A stretch of 64,000 nt of DNA from Mycobacterium sp. 1100029.7 (GTDB taxonomy: Bacteria; Actinomycetota; Actinomycetes; Mycobacteriales; Mycobacteriaceae), in the NCBI RefSeq assembly GCF_001665235.1, contig NZ_LZSC01000027.1:57112-121111 (forward strand). Direction: 5' to 3'. The notes beneath the pieces are model-generated. The model did not search any database and was not told the DNA's origin. It worked only from the letters and a program-made list of their open reading frames with translations. Each line of letters opens with the position of its first letter. Position 1 is the first letter of the stretch. Positions 46,005 through 54,493 of the stretch are shown here, piece by piece. A program made the translations under genes and the position numbers.

Positions 46005-46082
46005 GGTACTCGGTGCACTGAGGTTTGCCCCGGATCCGGTGTCGATACCAATCGATCGCATCGTGTGCTCGAAGATGTGACC

Positions 46083-46928
46083 ATGGAGCAGCCAACTCAC
46101 ACCGGCTTCATGCTGACCGGCCGGGTCGCGGTGATAACGGGTGCCGGTGGCGGGATTGGAGCGGCAACCGCTCAGTTATTTGCCGCGCACGGCGCCGCGG
46201 TGGTCATCGCCGACATCGACCCCGAACTCGCGCAACGCGCCGCCGACCAGATCGTCACATCGGGCGGATCGGCGTGGCCATTGGTCACCGATGTGCGCGA
46301 CGCCGACCAGGTCGCCGGGTTGGCGCGATCGGTGCTCGATCGGTTCGGCCGGGTCGACGTGCTGGTCAACAATGTCGGCCACTGGCTGCGCCATCCCGGC
46401 AATTTCGTCGACACCGACCCACAACTGTGGGATGAGCTCTACCGCATCAACCTGCACCACGTCTTTCTGGTTACGCACGCCTTTTTGCCCGCGATGACCT
46501 CCCAGCGGCGCGGCTCGATCGTCAACGTCTCATCCGTGGAAGGGTTGCGTGGCTACCCCGAGGATCCGGTCTACGCCGCCTTCAAAGCGGCCGTCATCCA
46601 TTTCACCCGCAGCCTGGCGGTCCAGGTGGGTCGCGACGGCGTGCGGGTGAACGCGATCGGTCCGGACGTCACCGAATCACTGCAGGTGCCCTACTCGCAG
46701 TGGCTGTCCGCCGATGAGCAGGCGCAGTGGCCGCAGTGGGTTCCGGCCGGACGGATGGGACTGCCCGAGGACCAGGCGCGGGTGATCTTGTTCTTGGCCT
46801 CCGACCTGTCGGCATTCGTCACGGGCCACACCATCCCCACCGACGGCGGCACCGGTGCCGCGGGCGGATGGTTCCGCTCGTCGCGCCGACCCGACCGGGA
46901 ATGGACCAACCGCCCGATCGCGCCCTGA
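46083..46928 (+). CDS. Short-chain dehydrogenase/reductase
   Basis: A 281-residue SDR. The glycine loop is VITGAGGGIGAATAQLFA, NNVG follows, and the active site is SSVEGLRGYPEDPVYAAFKAA with Tyr/Lys spaced as YxxxK. A C-terminal Arg-rich tail of about 20 residues (WFRSSRRPDREW) is unusual. It oxidises or reduces an alcohol or ketone. The ATG at 46083 follows about 180 bases of spacer. It is divergent from the LipF-like esterase, with which it may share regulation, and converges with the ICMT-like gene. Confidence 0.9.
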   Translation: MEQPTHTGFMLTGRVAVITGAGGGIGAATAQLFAAHGAAVVIADIDPELAQRAADQIVTSGGSAWPLVTDVRDADQVAGLARSVLDRFGRVDVLVNNVGHWLRHPGNFVDTDPQLWDELYRINLHHVFLVTHAFLPAMTSQRRGSIVNVSSVEGLRGYPEDPVYAAFKAAVIHFTRSLAVQVGRDGVRVNAIGPDVTESLQVPYSQWLSADEQAQWPQWVPAGRMGLPEDQARVILFLASDLSAFVTGHTIPTDGGTGAAGGWFRSSRRPDREWTNRPIAP

Positions 46929-46931
46929 GGT

Positions 46932-47456
46932 TTACCCGTACGCCAACGCGGCGTTTTCCAGCCGGATCCGCTCGTGCAGCACCAGCGCGTTGGCCATGGT
47001 GAACACCATTGCCGTCAGCCACGCCGAGTGCACCAGCGGAAGCGCCGCCACTTCCGCGGCCACCGCCAGGTAGTTGCGGTGTCGCAGCCAGCGATCCGGC
47101 CCGCGCCGGAGCACCGGCGTGCCGGGGAACACGATGAGCCGCGGATTCCAGCGCTTGCCCAGGATCGCCGTGCAATGCCAGCGAACCGTGGCAGTGAGCG
47201 CCACGACGGCGATTGCCACCCCTCCCAGCCACGGCACGAACGGGCGTCCCAGGGCCCAGACTTCGACCAGGCACGACACCAGCAGCAGCGCATGGGTGCT
47301 GATCACCGCGGGAAAGTGGTCAGAACCGAATTCCTTGCCGCCGTTCGACATTGACCACGCCGCATTGCGATGGGCGATGACCAGCCCCACCAGACGCTCG
47401 ACGCCGACGACGGCGATGAACAGATAGTAGAAATGCGCAGTCACGCCTGAAGCCAC
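46932..47456 (-). CDS. Isoprenylcysteine carboxyl methyltransferase-like membrane protein
   Basis: A 174-residue membrane protein with four to five hydrophobic segments and the ICMT-family C-terminal region (GPDRWLRHRNYLAVAAEVAA), which matches the RHPxYxG..E site binding SAM. Bacterial ICMT-like proteins methylate acids or isoprenoid and phenolic products rather than proteins. The GTG start is assigned by frame. It precedes no partner directly; the molybdopterin oxidoreductase gene ends 44 bases upstream on the same strand. Confidence 0.82.
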   Translation of the reverse strand: MASGVTAHFYYLFIAVVGVERLVGLVIAHRNAAWSMSNGGKEFGSDHFPAVISTHALLLVSCLVEVWALGRPFVPWLGGVAIAVVALTATVRWHCTAILGKRWNPRLIVFPGTPVLRRGPDRWLRHRNYLAVAAEVAALPLVHSAWLTAMVFTMANALVLHERIRLENAALAYG

Positions 47457-47500
47457 GAGGTGGGACCCGCGCGCGGTTCAGCGGCTGTGGCAAAGGTGAA

Positions 47501-49768
47501 TTAGGCCACACCCGTGGGTTGCGCGGCGTCGAATCGAGCGTGATCCTGCATGACCGTGACCGGAATCCCGTTGAGGGCGCCGTTTCCCGAGGGCTCGTCG
47601 ACGAAGGTCGGCAACGAAAGCGCATTGGTGTTGACGCCCGGCGAGCCGTTGGCCACCGCCATGCGGGTGCCCGGCTTGCCGTGCCCCCAGCCGTGCGGCA
47701 TCGACACCACACCCGGTTTGATCGCGTCGGTGATTTCGACGGGCACCTTGATCTGGCCGGCCTCCGACTGCACCGTCACGACGTCGCCGTCGGAGACGCC
47801 GTAACGGGCCGCATCGTCGGGGTGGATCAGCAGCGTGCAGCGGTCCTTGCCCTTCATCAGAGCGGGCACGTTGTGCAGCCAGGTGTTGTTCGAGCGCAGA
47901 TGTCGGCGACTGACCAGGACCAGCGGTTCGGCGGGCCGCTCCAGTCGCGCGGCCAGGCGTGGCAAGTCGTCGAGCAGATACTGCGGCGCCAGGCGGATCT
48001 TCTTGTCCGGCGTGTCCAAGATGTCGGGGAGCTGCGGCACCATCGGCCCGAAGTCGATGCCGTTGGGATTGGCCTTGAGCAGGTCCAACGTCAGACCGCC
48101 GGGATTCTTGCCGTACTCGTCGCCGAACGGGCCGGTGCGCAGCGTCAGGTCGAGCATCCGCTCCGGGCCGCCTTTCACACCAGCGGCGTCGTAGAGCTTG
48201 CGGATCTCGGCGCCGTCGACGCCCCGGGTGAACGCCAGGTAGTCGAAGAAGCCGTCGTCGATTGCGGCGACGTCGACGTCTTCGGCCGGTGTGCCGGTGC
48301 ACAAGCCGGTCAGCCGGATCAAGATCTCCCACTCGTGCGGCCGCTCCCCCGGGTCGAACACCGGCGCTGAGTAATTCGCGATGCTGTGGATGGCGAACAG
48401 CAGGATCAGATCGTCGTGGTGCGGTTGCTCGAGCGGCGACAACCCGGGCAGGATCACGTCGGCATGACGCGTCGTCTCGTTCAGCCAAAGGTCAACGGAG
48501 ATCATCGCTTCCAGCATCGGCAGTACTTCGTCGAGCTTGTCACCGCCGGGCGTGGACAACACCGGGTTGCCCGCCACCGTGATCAGCGCCTTGAGTTGCC
48601 CGTCGCCCGGCGTGGCGATCTCCTCGGTCATGCACGAGACCGGGGCTTGGCCGAGAACCTCTTTGGCCCCACGCACCCGGGTGTGCCAACGACCGAATTC
48701 CGGAAGCCCACCCTCCAGGCCGGGCAGCGGCTGTGTCGTGATCGACCAGGCCGCCGGCTTGGGGAACATCGCACCACCGGGAGTGTCGAAGTGGCCCGTC
48801 AGGATGTTGATGACGTCGACCAACCAACTGGCCAGGCTGCCGAATTCCTGGTTGCACAAACCAATTCGGCCGTATACCACCGATCGCTGCGTGCCGGCGA
48901 GTTCGCGGGCCAGCCGCCGGATGGTCTCTTCGTCGATACCGGTGACGGTGCTGACGCGCTCCGGCGGCCAGTCCGCGGCGACCCGGCTCATGGTGTCTAA
49001 CCCATCTAGGTAGCCGTCGATGTGCGGTCCCGGATTGACCAGACCTTCGTCGAACAGGGTGTGGGCGACGGCTAGCAGCAGCGCCGCATCGGTGCCCGGC
49101 ACGATCGGCAACCACTCGTCGGCGTGGGCGGCGGTTTGGGTGCGCACCGGGTCGATCACGATCACCTTGCCGCGCCGGCGGATTCCGTCGATCAGCCCCA
49201 TTACGTCCGGTGCGGCCAGCAGGGAACCCTGCGACGCGGCGGGATTGGCGCCCATGATCACCAGCAGATCGGTGCGTTCGATGTCGGGCACCGGAAAGTT
49301 CCACCACAGGCCGTACATCAGGTGCGACGACAGATTCTTCGGCCATTGGTCGACGGTGCCCGGCGAGTAGGTGACCGGCATCCCGGACATGCCCATCAGC
49401 ACGCCGGCGTATCTGGCCAGCGAAAACGAGTGCGCCAGCGGATTGCCGGTGTATGCGGTGACCGCGCCGATTCCGTACTTCTCGATCACCGGCGTCAATA
49501 GTTCGGTGCAGCGCCGAAATGCTTTGTCCCAGCTGACTTCCTGCCACGCGCCGTCGACTTTGATCAGCGGACTGCGGATGCGGTCCGGGTCGTGGTGCAC
49601 GGCGCCCAGGGACACGCCTTTCGGGCATAGGTGTCCACGACTCCACACGTCGTCGTGATTTCCGCGAATGCGGGTGACTTGCCCGGCCTCGACGTGAATC
49701 TCCAAGCCGCACATGGCTTCACAGAGCGGACATGTCCGCAGGTGCTTACCGTCAACGCCGGGTTCCAT
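47501..49768 (-). CDS. Molybdopterin-dependent oxidoreductase (DMSO reductase superfamily)
   Basis: A 755-residue MopB-family oxidoreductase. An N-terminal 4Fe-4S motif is formed by Cys13, Cys16, Cys20 and Cys48 (TCPLCEAMCG, then LCPKG). The central molybdopterin domain includes VIMGANPAASQG, and the C-terminal MGD-binding domain has VLVSRRHLRSNNTWLHN. No Tat signal is seen, so it is cytoplasmic. It resembles formate dehydrogenase/nitrate reductase-like proteins; M. tuberculosis Rv0197 has similar length, but orthology is not proven. The substrate is unknown. The ATG at 49768 is chosen over an upstream frame. Confidence 0.93.
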   Translation of the reverse strand: MEPGVDGKHLRTCPLCEAMCGLEIHVEAGQVTRIRGNHDDVWSRGHLCPKGVSLGAVHHDPDRIRSPLIKVDGAWQEVSWDKAFRRCTELLTPVIEKYGIGAVTAYTGNPLAHSFSLARYAGVLMGMSGMPVTYSPGTVDQWPKNLSSHLMYGLWWNFPVPDIERTDLLVIMGANPAASQGSLLAAPDVMGLIDGIRRRGKVIVIDPVRTQTAAHADEWLPIVPGTDAALLLAVAHTLFDEGLVNPGPHIDGYLDGLDTMSRVAADWPPERVSTVTGIDEETIRRLARELAGTQRSVVYGRIGLCNQEFGSLASWLVDVINILTGHFDTPGGAMFPKPAAWSITTQPLPGLEGGLPEFGRWHTRVRGAKEVLGQAPVSCMTEEIATPGDGQLKALITVAGNPVLSTPGGDKLDEVLPMLEAMISVDLWLNETTRHADVILPGLSPLEQPHHDDLILLFAIHSIANYSAPVFDPGERPHEWEILIRLTGLCTGTPAEDVDVAAIDDGFFDYLAFTRGVDGAEIRKLYDAAGVKGGPERMLDLTLRTGPFGDEYGKNPGGLTLDLLKANPNGIDFGPMVPQLPDILDTPDKKIRLAPQYLLDDLPRLAARLERPAEPLVLVSRRHLRSNNTWLHNVPALMKGKDRCTLLIHPDDAARYGVSDGDVVTVQSEAGQIKVPVEITDAIKPGVVSMPHGWGHGKPGTRMAVANGSPGVNTNALSLPTFVDEPSGNGALNGIPVTVMQDHARFDAAQPTGVA

Positions 49769-49819
49769 CCACCCACTGTATTGCGCTACTCCCGGTAGCG
49801 GAAGTGGCAAAAGCGAAGG

Positions 49820-50239
49820 TCAGGTCCAGGGACCGATGCCGCCGACTTTGTCGATATGGACGTGGGTGAGGTATCCGGGAGGCGCGCCGTCCGGCGGGAA
49901 CTTCTGGTTCGGGTCGCCCAGGATCGGATTGAGTTCGGTCAGTAGTTCGGGGGCGCCGCCCTCGGTGATCCGGGCCGTCCCGGTGATCGACAGGTAGGGC
50001 CGCATCCCCTGACCCGCGTCCAGCGACACGATGGTGACCGCGACGCGGGGATCCCTCCGGACGTTGCGGACCTTCTTGTGCTCGGAAAGATGGGCGCTGA
50101 CGAGTTCGTCCCCGTCCGGCGTCGACCGCAGCGCGACCCAGACCACGCTCACCTGGGGGCTGCCGTCCGGATTGATCGTGACCAGGGTGGCATCAGCACC
50201 CTTACCAATCAAATTTCGTGCGGCGTCGTTGAGTTCCAT
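49820..50239 (-). CDS. PPOX-class F420-dependent flavin-fold protein
   Basis: A 139-residue split-beta-barrel protein. Core segments are GADATLVTINPDGSPQVSVV, KKVRNVRRDPRVAVTIVSLD and SITGTARITEGG, matching small PPOX-class F420-binding reductases such as Rv1155-type proteins. Such enzymes reduce biliverdin-like or quinone substrates with F420H2 or FMN. ATG 50239 begins the domain; the longer in-frame extension has no domain. It is separated by 51 bases from the Mo-oxidoreductase start upstream on the other side and appears to be monocistronic. Confidence 0.87.
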   Translation of the reverse strand: MELNDAARNLIGKGADATLVTINPDGSPQVSVVWVALRSTPDGDELVSAHLSEHKKVRNVRRDPRVAVTIVSLDAGQGMRPYLSITGTARITEGGAPELLTELNPILGDPNQKFPPDGAPPGYLTHVHIDKVGGIGPWT

Positions 50240-50426
50240 GCGTTGTTCTACCGCGTCGACCGGTATTTCATTCCCCGCGGGGGAATGCGCCGGCGTAACC
50301 ACCGCTTGTATTCCTTGAGGGATATTTGAATCTGACAAGTTGCCTATGCACGGACGATGCGTCAGCCCTAGCGTCAACTACGACATCGACATCTCACCGC
50401 AGGGAGCTTCAGCCGCAGGCACCGCT

Positions 50427-50609
50427 ATGACCGATCACGAGCCCCCGACCAACGTCGAGTTCCTCCGCCGCGAGGTCCTCGCCCGGATCGACGCGCACCC
50501 GCTCGACGACTGGTCCCCGGCCATGCTGCGGGCCGTGATCGCCATTTTCGACCTGAACGGCATCATGCCCACGCCGTTGCAGCGCTTCCAACCTCGCATC
50601 GTTCGGTAA
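50427..50609 (+). CDS. Small hypothetical protein
   Basis: A 60-residue protein (start MTDHEPPTNVEFLRREVLAR, C-terminus FQPRIVR) with pronounced G/C third positions and no competing coding frame. It appears helical and charged. No ribosome-binding site stands out beyond AGGGAG about 20 bases upstream. It precedes the SnoaL-like gene by 20 bases and may be co-transcribed. No family recognised. Confidence 0.55.
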   Translation: MTDHEPPTNVEFLRREVLARIDAHPLDDWSPAMLRAVIAIFDLNGIMPTPLQRFQPRIVR

Positions 50610-50629
50610 CGCCGGGCCGAGTCTCGTCG

Positions 50630-51073
50630 ATGGAGATATGGGAACTGACCGCGCGCGAGCAGATCCGTGACACCCTGGCCCGCTACAACTGGTCGGGTGA
50701 CGCGGGCCGGCTCGACGGCCTGGCCGAGACATTCTGCACCGACGGCGTTCTGGAGATCCGTGGCGCCGAGCCGCTGCGCGGGCGCTCCGCGATCACCGCG
50801 TTCCTCGGCGGCATCACCGGCAAGCTTGCGATCGACGCCGACGTCAAACCGATCGTCCGGCATAACGTTACGAACATTCTGTTCGGCACCGTGACTCCTG
50901 ACGAGGCACGGGTCTCCTGCTATTTCACGGTCCTCACCCACATCGGGCTCGATCATTTCGGGCGCTATCGCGACATCCTGGTGCCTGACGGTGACAGCTG
51001 GCTGATCAGACACCGCACGGTGTCGACCGATTGGGCCGCCGCGGATTCCGCCATGGCGCGGCCATCGCGCTGA
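50630..51073 (+). CDS. SnoaL-like (NTF2-fold) protein
   Basis: A 147-residue NTF2-like protein. The opening helices (LTAREQIRDTLARYNWSGDA) and conserved DGVLEIRGAEPLRGRSAI are typical of SnoaL-like domains that hold small hydrophobic substrates and can act as isomerases, cyclases or hydratases. The C-terminal sheet is SCYFTVLTHIGLDHFGRYRD. An isomerase role on a steroid-like compound is possible, since ketosteroid isomerases share the fold, but no catalytic Asp/Tyr pair can be proven. It precedes the HsaD-like hydrolase by 56 bases. Confidence 0.8.
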   Translation: MEIWELTAREQIRDTLARYNWSGDAGRLDGLAETFCTDGVLEIRGAEPLRGRSAITAFLGGITGKLAIDADVKPIVRHNVTNILFGTVTPDEARVSCYFTVLTHIGLDHFGRYRDILVPDGDSWLIRHRTVSTDWAAADSAMARPSR

Positions 51074-51128
51074 CCGGTTAGCGGAACACCGCTGAGTCGC
51101 GGCCAAGCGACATGGCAGGGTGAGGGCC

Positions 51129-51998
51129 GTGGCACATACCTCTCAGGCGACCGTCGAGCATGACCTGCGCGAAATCAGCACCCCCAAGGGCGCTTTACGT
51201 TACTACGATTGCGGCCCGGATTCCGCTCCCACGCTGCTGTTTCTGCACGGCTCCGGACCCGGTGTCACCGGCTGGCGCAACTTTCGCGGCATCCTGCCCA
51301 CCTTCGCCGAGCACTTCCGCTGCCTGATCCTGGAATTCCCCGGCTTCGGGGTCACCGACGACTTGGGCGGGCATCCGATGGTGACCGCATTCGGCGTCGT
51401 ATCGCCGTTTCTCGACGCACTCGGCGTCGAGAAGACGCACATCGTGGGCAACTCGATGGGCGGCGGCGTCGGTATCAATTTCGCGATCCAGAAGCCGGAC
51501 CGCATCGGTCGCTTGGTGACGATCGGCGGCATCGGCACCAATATCTTCACCCCCAGCCCGAGCGAGGGCATCCGGCTGTTGCAGGAATTTGTCGAGGACC
51601 CGACGCGGCAGCGACTCGTTGACTGGCTCAAGTCGATGGTCTACGACCAGGCCGTGGTGACCGACGAACTGATCGAGGAGCGGTGGCAGTTGGCCACCGA
51701 CCCCGCCACCCTGGACGCCGCCCGGCGCATGTACGGCAAGGCGGCGTTCGCCGCGATGAGCTCAGCGATGGCCGCCTCGGACCGGCCGTTCCCCTGGGCG
51801 ATGATGCACAAGGTGGCCGCCCCCACGCTGTTGACCTGGGGCCGCGACGACCGGGTGAGCCCGCCCGACATGGCGCTGATCCCGATGCGCACCATTCCCA
51901 ACGCGGAGCTACACATCTTCCCCAACTCCGGGCACTGGGCCATGATCGAAGCCAAGGCGGCTTTCGAGAGCACGGTCCTGGGCTTCCTGTCCCGCTAG
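51129..51998 (+). CDS. Meta-cleavage-product hydrolase (HsaD/BphD-like)
   Basis: A 289-residue alpha/beta hydrolase of the C-C bond hydrolase group. The HGSGPGVTGWRNF oxyanion region is diagnostic, with nucleophile elbow HIVGNSMGGGVG, acid in TWGRDDRVSP and base in NSGHWAMIE. HsaD cleaves the ring-opened product made by HsaC in steroid degradation. GTG 51129 (after GGTGAGGG) is preferred over GTG 51120. HsaA- and HsaC-like genes follow after a 392-base gap that contains an SDR pseudogene. Substrate inferred from company, not proven. Confidence 0.92.
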   Translation: MAHTSQATVEHDLREISTPKGALRYYDCGPDSAPTLLFLHGSGPGVTGWRNFRGILPTFAEHFRCLILEFPGFGVTDDLGGHPMVTAFGVVSPFLDALGVEKTHIVGNSMGGGVGINFAIQKPDRIGRLVTIGGIGTNIFTPSPSEGIRLLQEFVEDPTRQRLVDWLKSMVYDQAVVTDELIEERWQLATDPATLDAARRMYGKAAFAAMSSAMAASDRPFPWAMMHKVAAPTLLTWGRDDRVSPPDMALIPMRTIPNAELHIFPNSGHWAMIEAKAAFESTVLGFLSR

Positions 51999-52390
51999 CG
52001 GGGATCGCGAGGGCTTCGTCTCCTCATCGCTGGGTGGCGCCGGCGTCGACGGCAGCACCACCGCCGTGATGTACCGCGCCTCGGGGCGGAAGGCACTGCT
52101 GACGATGTCGTTTTGGATCATGGGTGTGTCGACGTTGGTCGGGCTCACACAGTTGACTCGAACATTGTGCGGCGCAAGCTCATTGGCGAAGCCGGCGCCC
52201 ACCACGATGACGTCGAAACGCGGACCATTCACATGCGGTGACGGTATGGGCGCCAGCGTCGCGCTGGGCCGGCCGTCCCGGTCGCCGGACGCTTCGGTCG
52301 ACGAATTTGCGTCCGCTCATCGGGATTACCTTGGGGACCGGCGGGCACTGCGGTAGACCATTACTTAGCCACACACGTAAGGACAACGAT
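51999..52390. other. Gap between HsaD-like and HsaA-like genes
   Basis: This 392-base stretch holds the SDR/flavoprotein remnant (52024-52232). The remaining bases, about 52233-52390, show no gene. Just before the HsaA-like start is an AT-richer patch, CTTA-GCCACACACG-TAAG, a weak inverted repeat that may be part of a promoter. No convincing -35/-10 pair. Confidence 0.4.
52024..52232 (-). pseudogene. Decayed mycofactocin-type SDR remnant joined to a flavoprotein N-terminus
   Basis: On the minus strand a reading frame begins with FDVIVVGAGF (the start of an FAD monooxygenase) and runs directly into FANELAPHNVRVNCVSPTNV and DTPMIQND, the late part of a mycofactocin-coupled SDR. After this an internal deletion joins to ARYITAVVLP. 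There a single missing G shifts the frame; restoring it would give the normal SDR ending VDAGATQR and a stop at 52024. The N-terminal SDR half and catalytic YxxxK are gone. It lies between the HsaD- and HsaA-like genes, pointing to a past gene rearrangement there. Confidence 0.85.
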
Positions 52391-53575
52391 ATGAGCGACC
52401 GGGTTATCGACCGGGTAGTCGCGATGGCGGACCAATTGCGCGACCAGGCCGCCGAAGCCGAACAAATCGGGCGCCTCACCGACGACACCGTCAAGTTGAT
52501 GAAGGGTGCCGGGCTGATCCGGCTGCTGCAGACCAAGCAGTACCAGGGCTTCGAGGTGCACCCCCGCGAGTTCGCCGAGACGACGATGGCCACCGCGGCA
52601 CTGGATCCCGCCGCCGGCTGGATCGTCGGCGTGGTCGGTGTGCACCCGTATCAGTTGGCTTATGCGGACCCGAAAGTCGCCGCCGAGATCTGGGCTGAGG
52701 ACGTCGACACCTGGATGGCCTCGCCGTATGCGCCGCAGGGTGTGGCCAAACCCGTCGATGGCGGCTACCTGTTCAACGGACGCTGGCAGTTCAGCTCGGG
52801 CACCGACCACTGTGACTGGATCATCCTGGGCGCCATGCGCGGCGACGACAAAGGCATTCCGTTGATGCCGCCGCAGATGATCCACATGATCCTTCCGCGC
52901 AAGGACTACCAAATCGTCGAGGACTCCTGGAATGTGGTGGGGCTGCGCGGAACCGGATCCAAGGACGTCATCGTCAAGGATGCGTTCGTCCCGAGCTACC
53001 GCACCATGGACGCGACCAAGGTGATGGACGGCACCGCCCAGCGCGAGGCCGGCATGACCGAGCCGCTCTACCTGATGCCGTGGTCGACGATGTTCCCGCT
53101 GGGCATCTCCGCGGCCACCATCGGGATCGCCGAGGGCGCGCTGGCCGCCCACCTGGATTATCAACGCGAGCGGGTGGGCGCCACCGGAACCGCGATCAAG
53201 GACGACCCGTACGTGATGCACGCGATCGGTGAGGCCGCGGCGGACATCAACGCCGCCCGCCAGGAATTGCTGGCCAACGCCGACCGCATCTACGACATGG
53301 TCGCGGCCGGCAAGGAGGTGTCGTTCGCCGACCGGGCGGCCGGACGCCGCACCCAGGTGCGAGCGGTATGGCGCGCGGTGTCGGCCGTCGACGAGATCTT
53401 CGCCCGCTCGGGCGGCAACGCGGCGCGCATGGACAAGCCGCTGCAGCGCTACTGGCGCGACGTCCACGTTGGCCAGATGCACGCCATCCATGTCCCGGGC
53501 ACCACCTACCACGCGGCCGCACTGAGTTCGCTCGGCGTCGAACCGCCCGAGGGTCCGCTGCGGGCTTTGATTTAG
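52391..53575 (+). CDS. Flavin-dependent hydroxylase (HsaA-like, acyl-CoA dehydrogenase fold)
   Basis: A 394-residue two-component monooxygenase oxygenase subunit, the same length as M. tuberculosis HsaA. Shared landmarks include SSGTDHCDWIILG, VVGLRGTGSKDVIVKD and a C-terminal QRYWRDVHVGQMHA. HsaA hydroxylates the phenolic 3-HSA after steroid ring opening, using reduced flavin from HsaB; no HsaB-like gene lies nearby, so the reductase must come from elsewhere. ATG 52391 is followed closely by the HsaC-like gene (nine bases after its stop). This is a paralogue candidate for another phenolic substrate. Confidence 0.93.
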   Translation: MSDRVIDRVVAMADQLRDQAAEAEQIGRLTDDTVKLMKGAGLIRLLQTKQYQGFEVHPREFAETTMATAALDPAAGWIVGVVGVHPYQLAYADPKVAAEIWAEDVDTWMASPYAPQGVAKPVDGGYLFNGRWQFSSGTDHCDWIILGAMRGDDKGIPLMPPQMIHMILPRKDYQIVEDSWNVVGLRGTGSKDVIVKDAFVPSYRTMDATKVMDGTAQREAGMTEPLYLMPWSTMFPLGISAATIGIAEGALAAHLDYQRERVGATGTAIKDDPYVMHAIGEAAADINAARQELLANADRIYDMVAAGKEVSFADRAAGRRTQVRAVWRAVSAVDEIFARSGGNAARMDKPLQRYWRDVHVGQMHAIHVPGTTYHAAALSSLGVEPPEGPLRALI

Positions 53576-53584
53576 GGAGCTTTG

Positions 53585-54493
53585 ATGACGGACCTGAAAA
53601 GCCTTGGCTACATCACCATTTCGACCAACGACATCGAGCGCTGGCGGCAGTTCGCATTCGGTGTGCTGGGTTTCGCCGAAGGTCACGGCCCCGACGAGTC
53701 CGCGCTCTATCTGCGGATGGACGAGCGCGCGGCACGGTTGATCGTGGTGCCGGGCGACACCGATCGGGTGCTCACTATCGGCTGGGAGGTGCGGGATCGC
53801 CCGGCGTTGCAGCGGGTGAAGGCGACCCTGGACGGGGCCGGCGTGCCGTTCAAGCAGCTGTCGGTCGAGGAGGCCGAGGCGCGCCGGGTCGAAGAGGTGA
53901 TCACTTTCGAGGACCCGGCCGGCACCACCCTCGAAGTGTTCCACGGAGCGGTGCTCGATCACAGCCCGGTGGTCACTCCGTTCGGTGCTCGGTTCGTCAC
54001 CGGCGATCAGGGCATGGGACATGTGGTGGTTCCCGCGATGGACCCCAACGGGGTGTTCGACTTCTACACCGAGGTCCTCGGATTCCGCTCTCGCGGCGCG
54101 TTCCGGGTCCCGTTGCCCAAAGAGTTCGGCCCGGTACGAGTGCGGTTCCTGGGGATCAACGAGCGCCATCACAGCCTGGCGCTGGTGCCGGCCGCGCATA
54201 TGCGCGACCCCCGTCTGGTGCACATCATGGTCGAGGTCGACGCCCTCGACGTGGTGGGCCAGGCCCTGGACCGGGTCAACGCCGAGGGGTTCCAGTTGTC
54301 GTCCACGCTCGGGCGTCATACCAACGACAAGATGATTTCCTTCTACGTGCGGGCGCCGGGTGATTGGGACATCGAATTCGGCACCGAAGGCATGCGGGTC
54401 GACGAAAACTATTACACCGCAGAGGAAATCACGGCCGACAGTTACTGGGGACACCAGTGGGTCGGCGAGATGCCCGCGGCGATGCGGCTATGA
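53585..54493 (+). CDS. Extradiol ring-cleavage dioxygenase (HsaC/BphC-like)
   Basis: A 302-residue type I extradiol dioxygenase made of two glyoxalase-fold modules. Iron ligands are His146 (MGHVVV), His195/196 (RHHSLAL) and Glu264 (DIEFGTEG), all conserved. It opens a catechol ring next to the hydroxyls. HsaC does this on a steroid-derived catechol (3,4-DHSA) in M. tuberculosis. ATG 53585 has AGGGAG at good spacing; the preceding TTG is not used. It is coupled to the next flavoprotein gene by an ATGA overlap. Confidence 0.95.
   Translation: MTDLKSLGYITISTNDIERWRQFAFGVLGFAEGHGPDESALYLRMDERAARLIVVPGDTDRVLTIGWEVRDRPALQRVKATLDGAGVPFKQLSVEEAEARRVEEVITFEDPAGTTLEVFHGAVLDHSPVVTPFGARFVTGDQGMGHVVVPAMDPNGVFDFYTEVLGFRSRGAFRVPLPKEFGPVRVRFLGINERHHSLALVPAAHMRDPRLVHIMVEVDALDVVGQALDRVNAEGFQLSSTLGRHTNDKMISFYVRAPGDWDIEFGTEGMRVDENYYTAEEITADSYWGHQWVGEMPAAMRL

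Noticed and set aside
49820..50239. PPOX-fold gene considered as the missing HsaB flavin reductase
   Set aside because: Size and motifs fit a small F420/FMN PPOX protein; it is on the opposite strand and lacks the HsaB-type flavin reductase layout.
51080..51093. AGCGG-AACA-CCGCT hairpin between SnoaL-like and HsaD-like genes
   Set aside because: Short stem without T tract; too weak to call a terminator.
52361..54454. 697-residue minus-strand frame
   Set aside because: Covers the HsaA- and HsaC-like genes on the opposite strand; composition of an antisense shadow.
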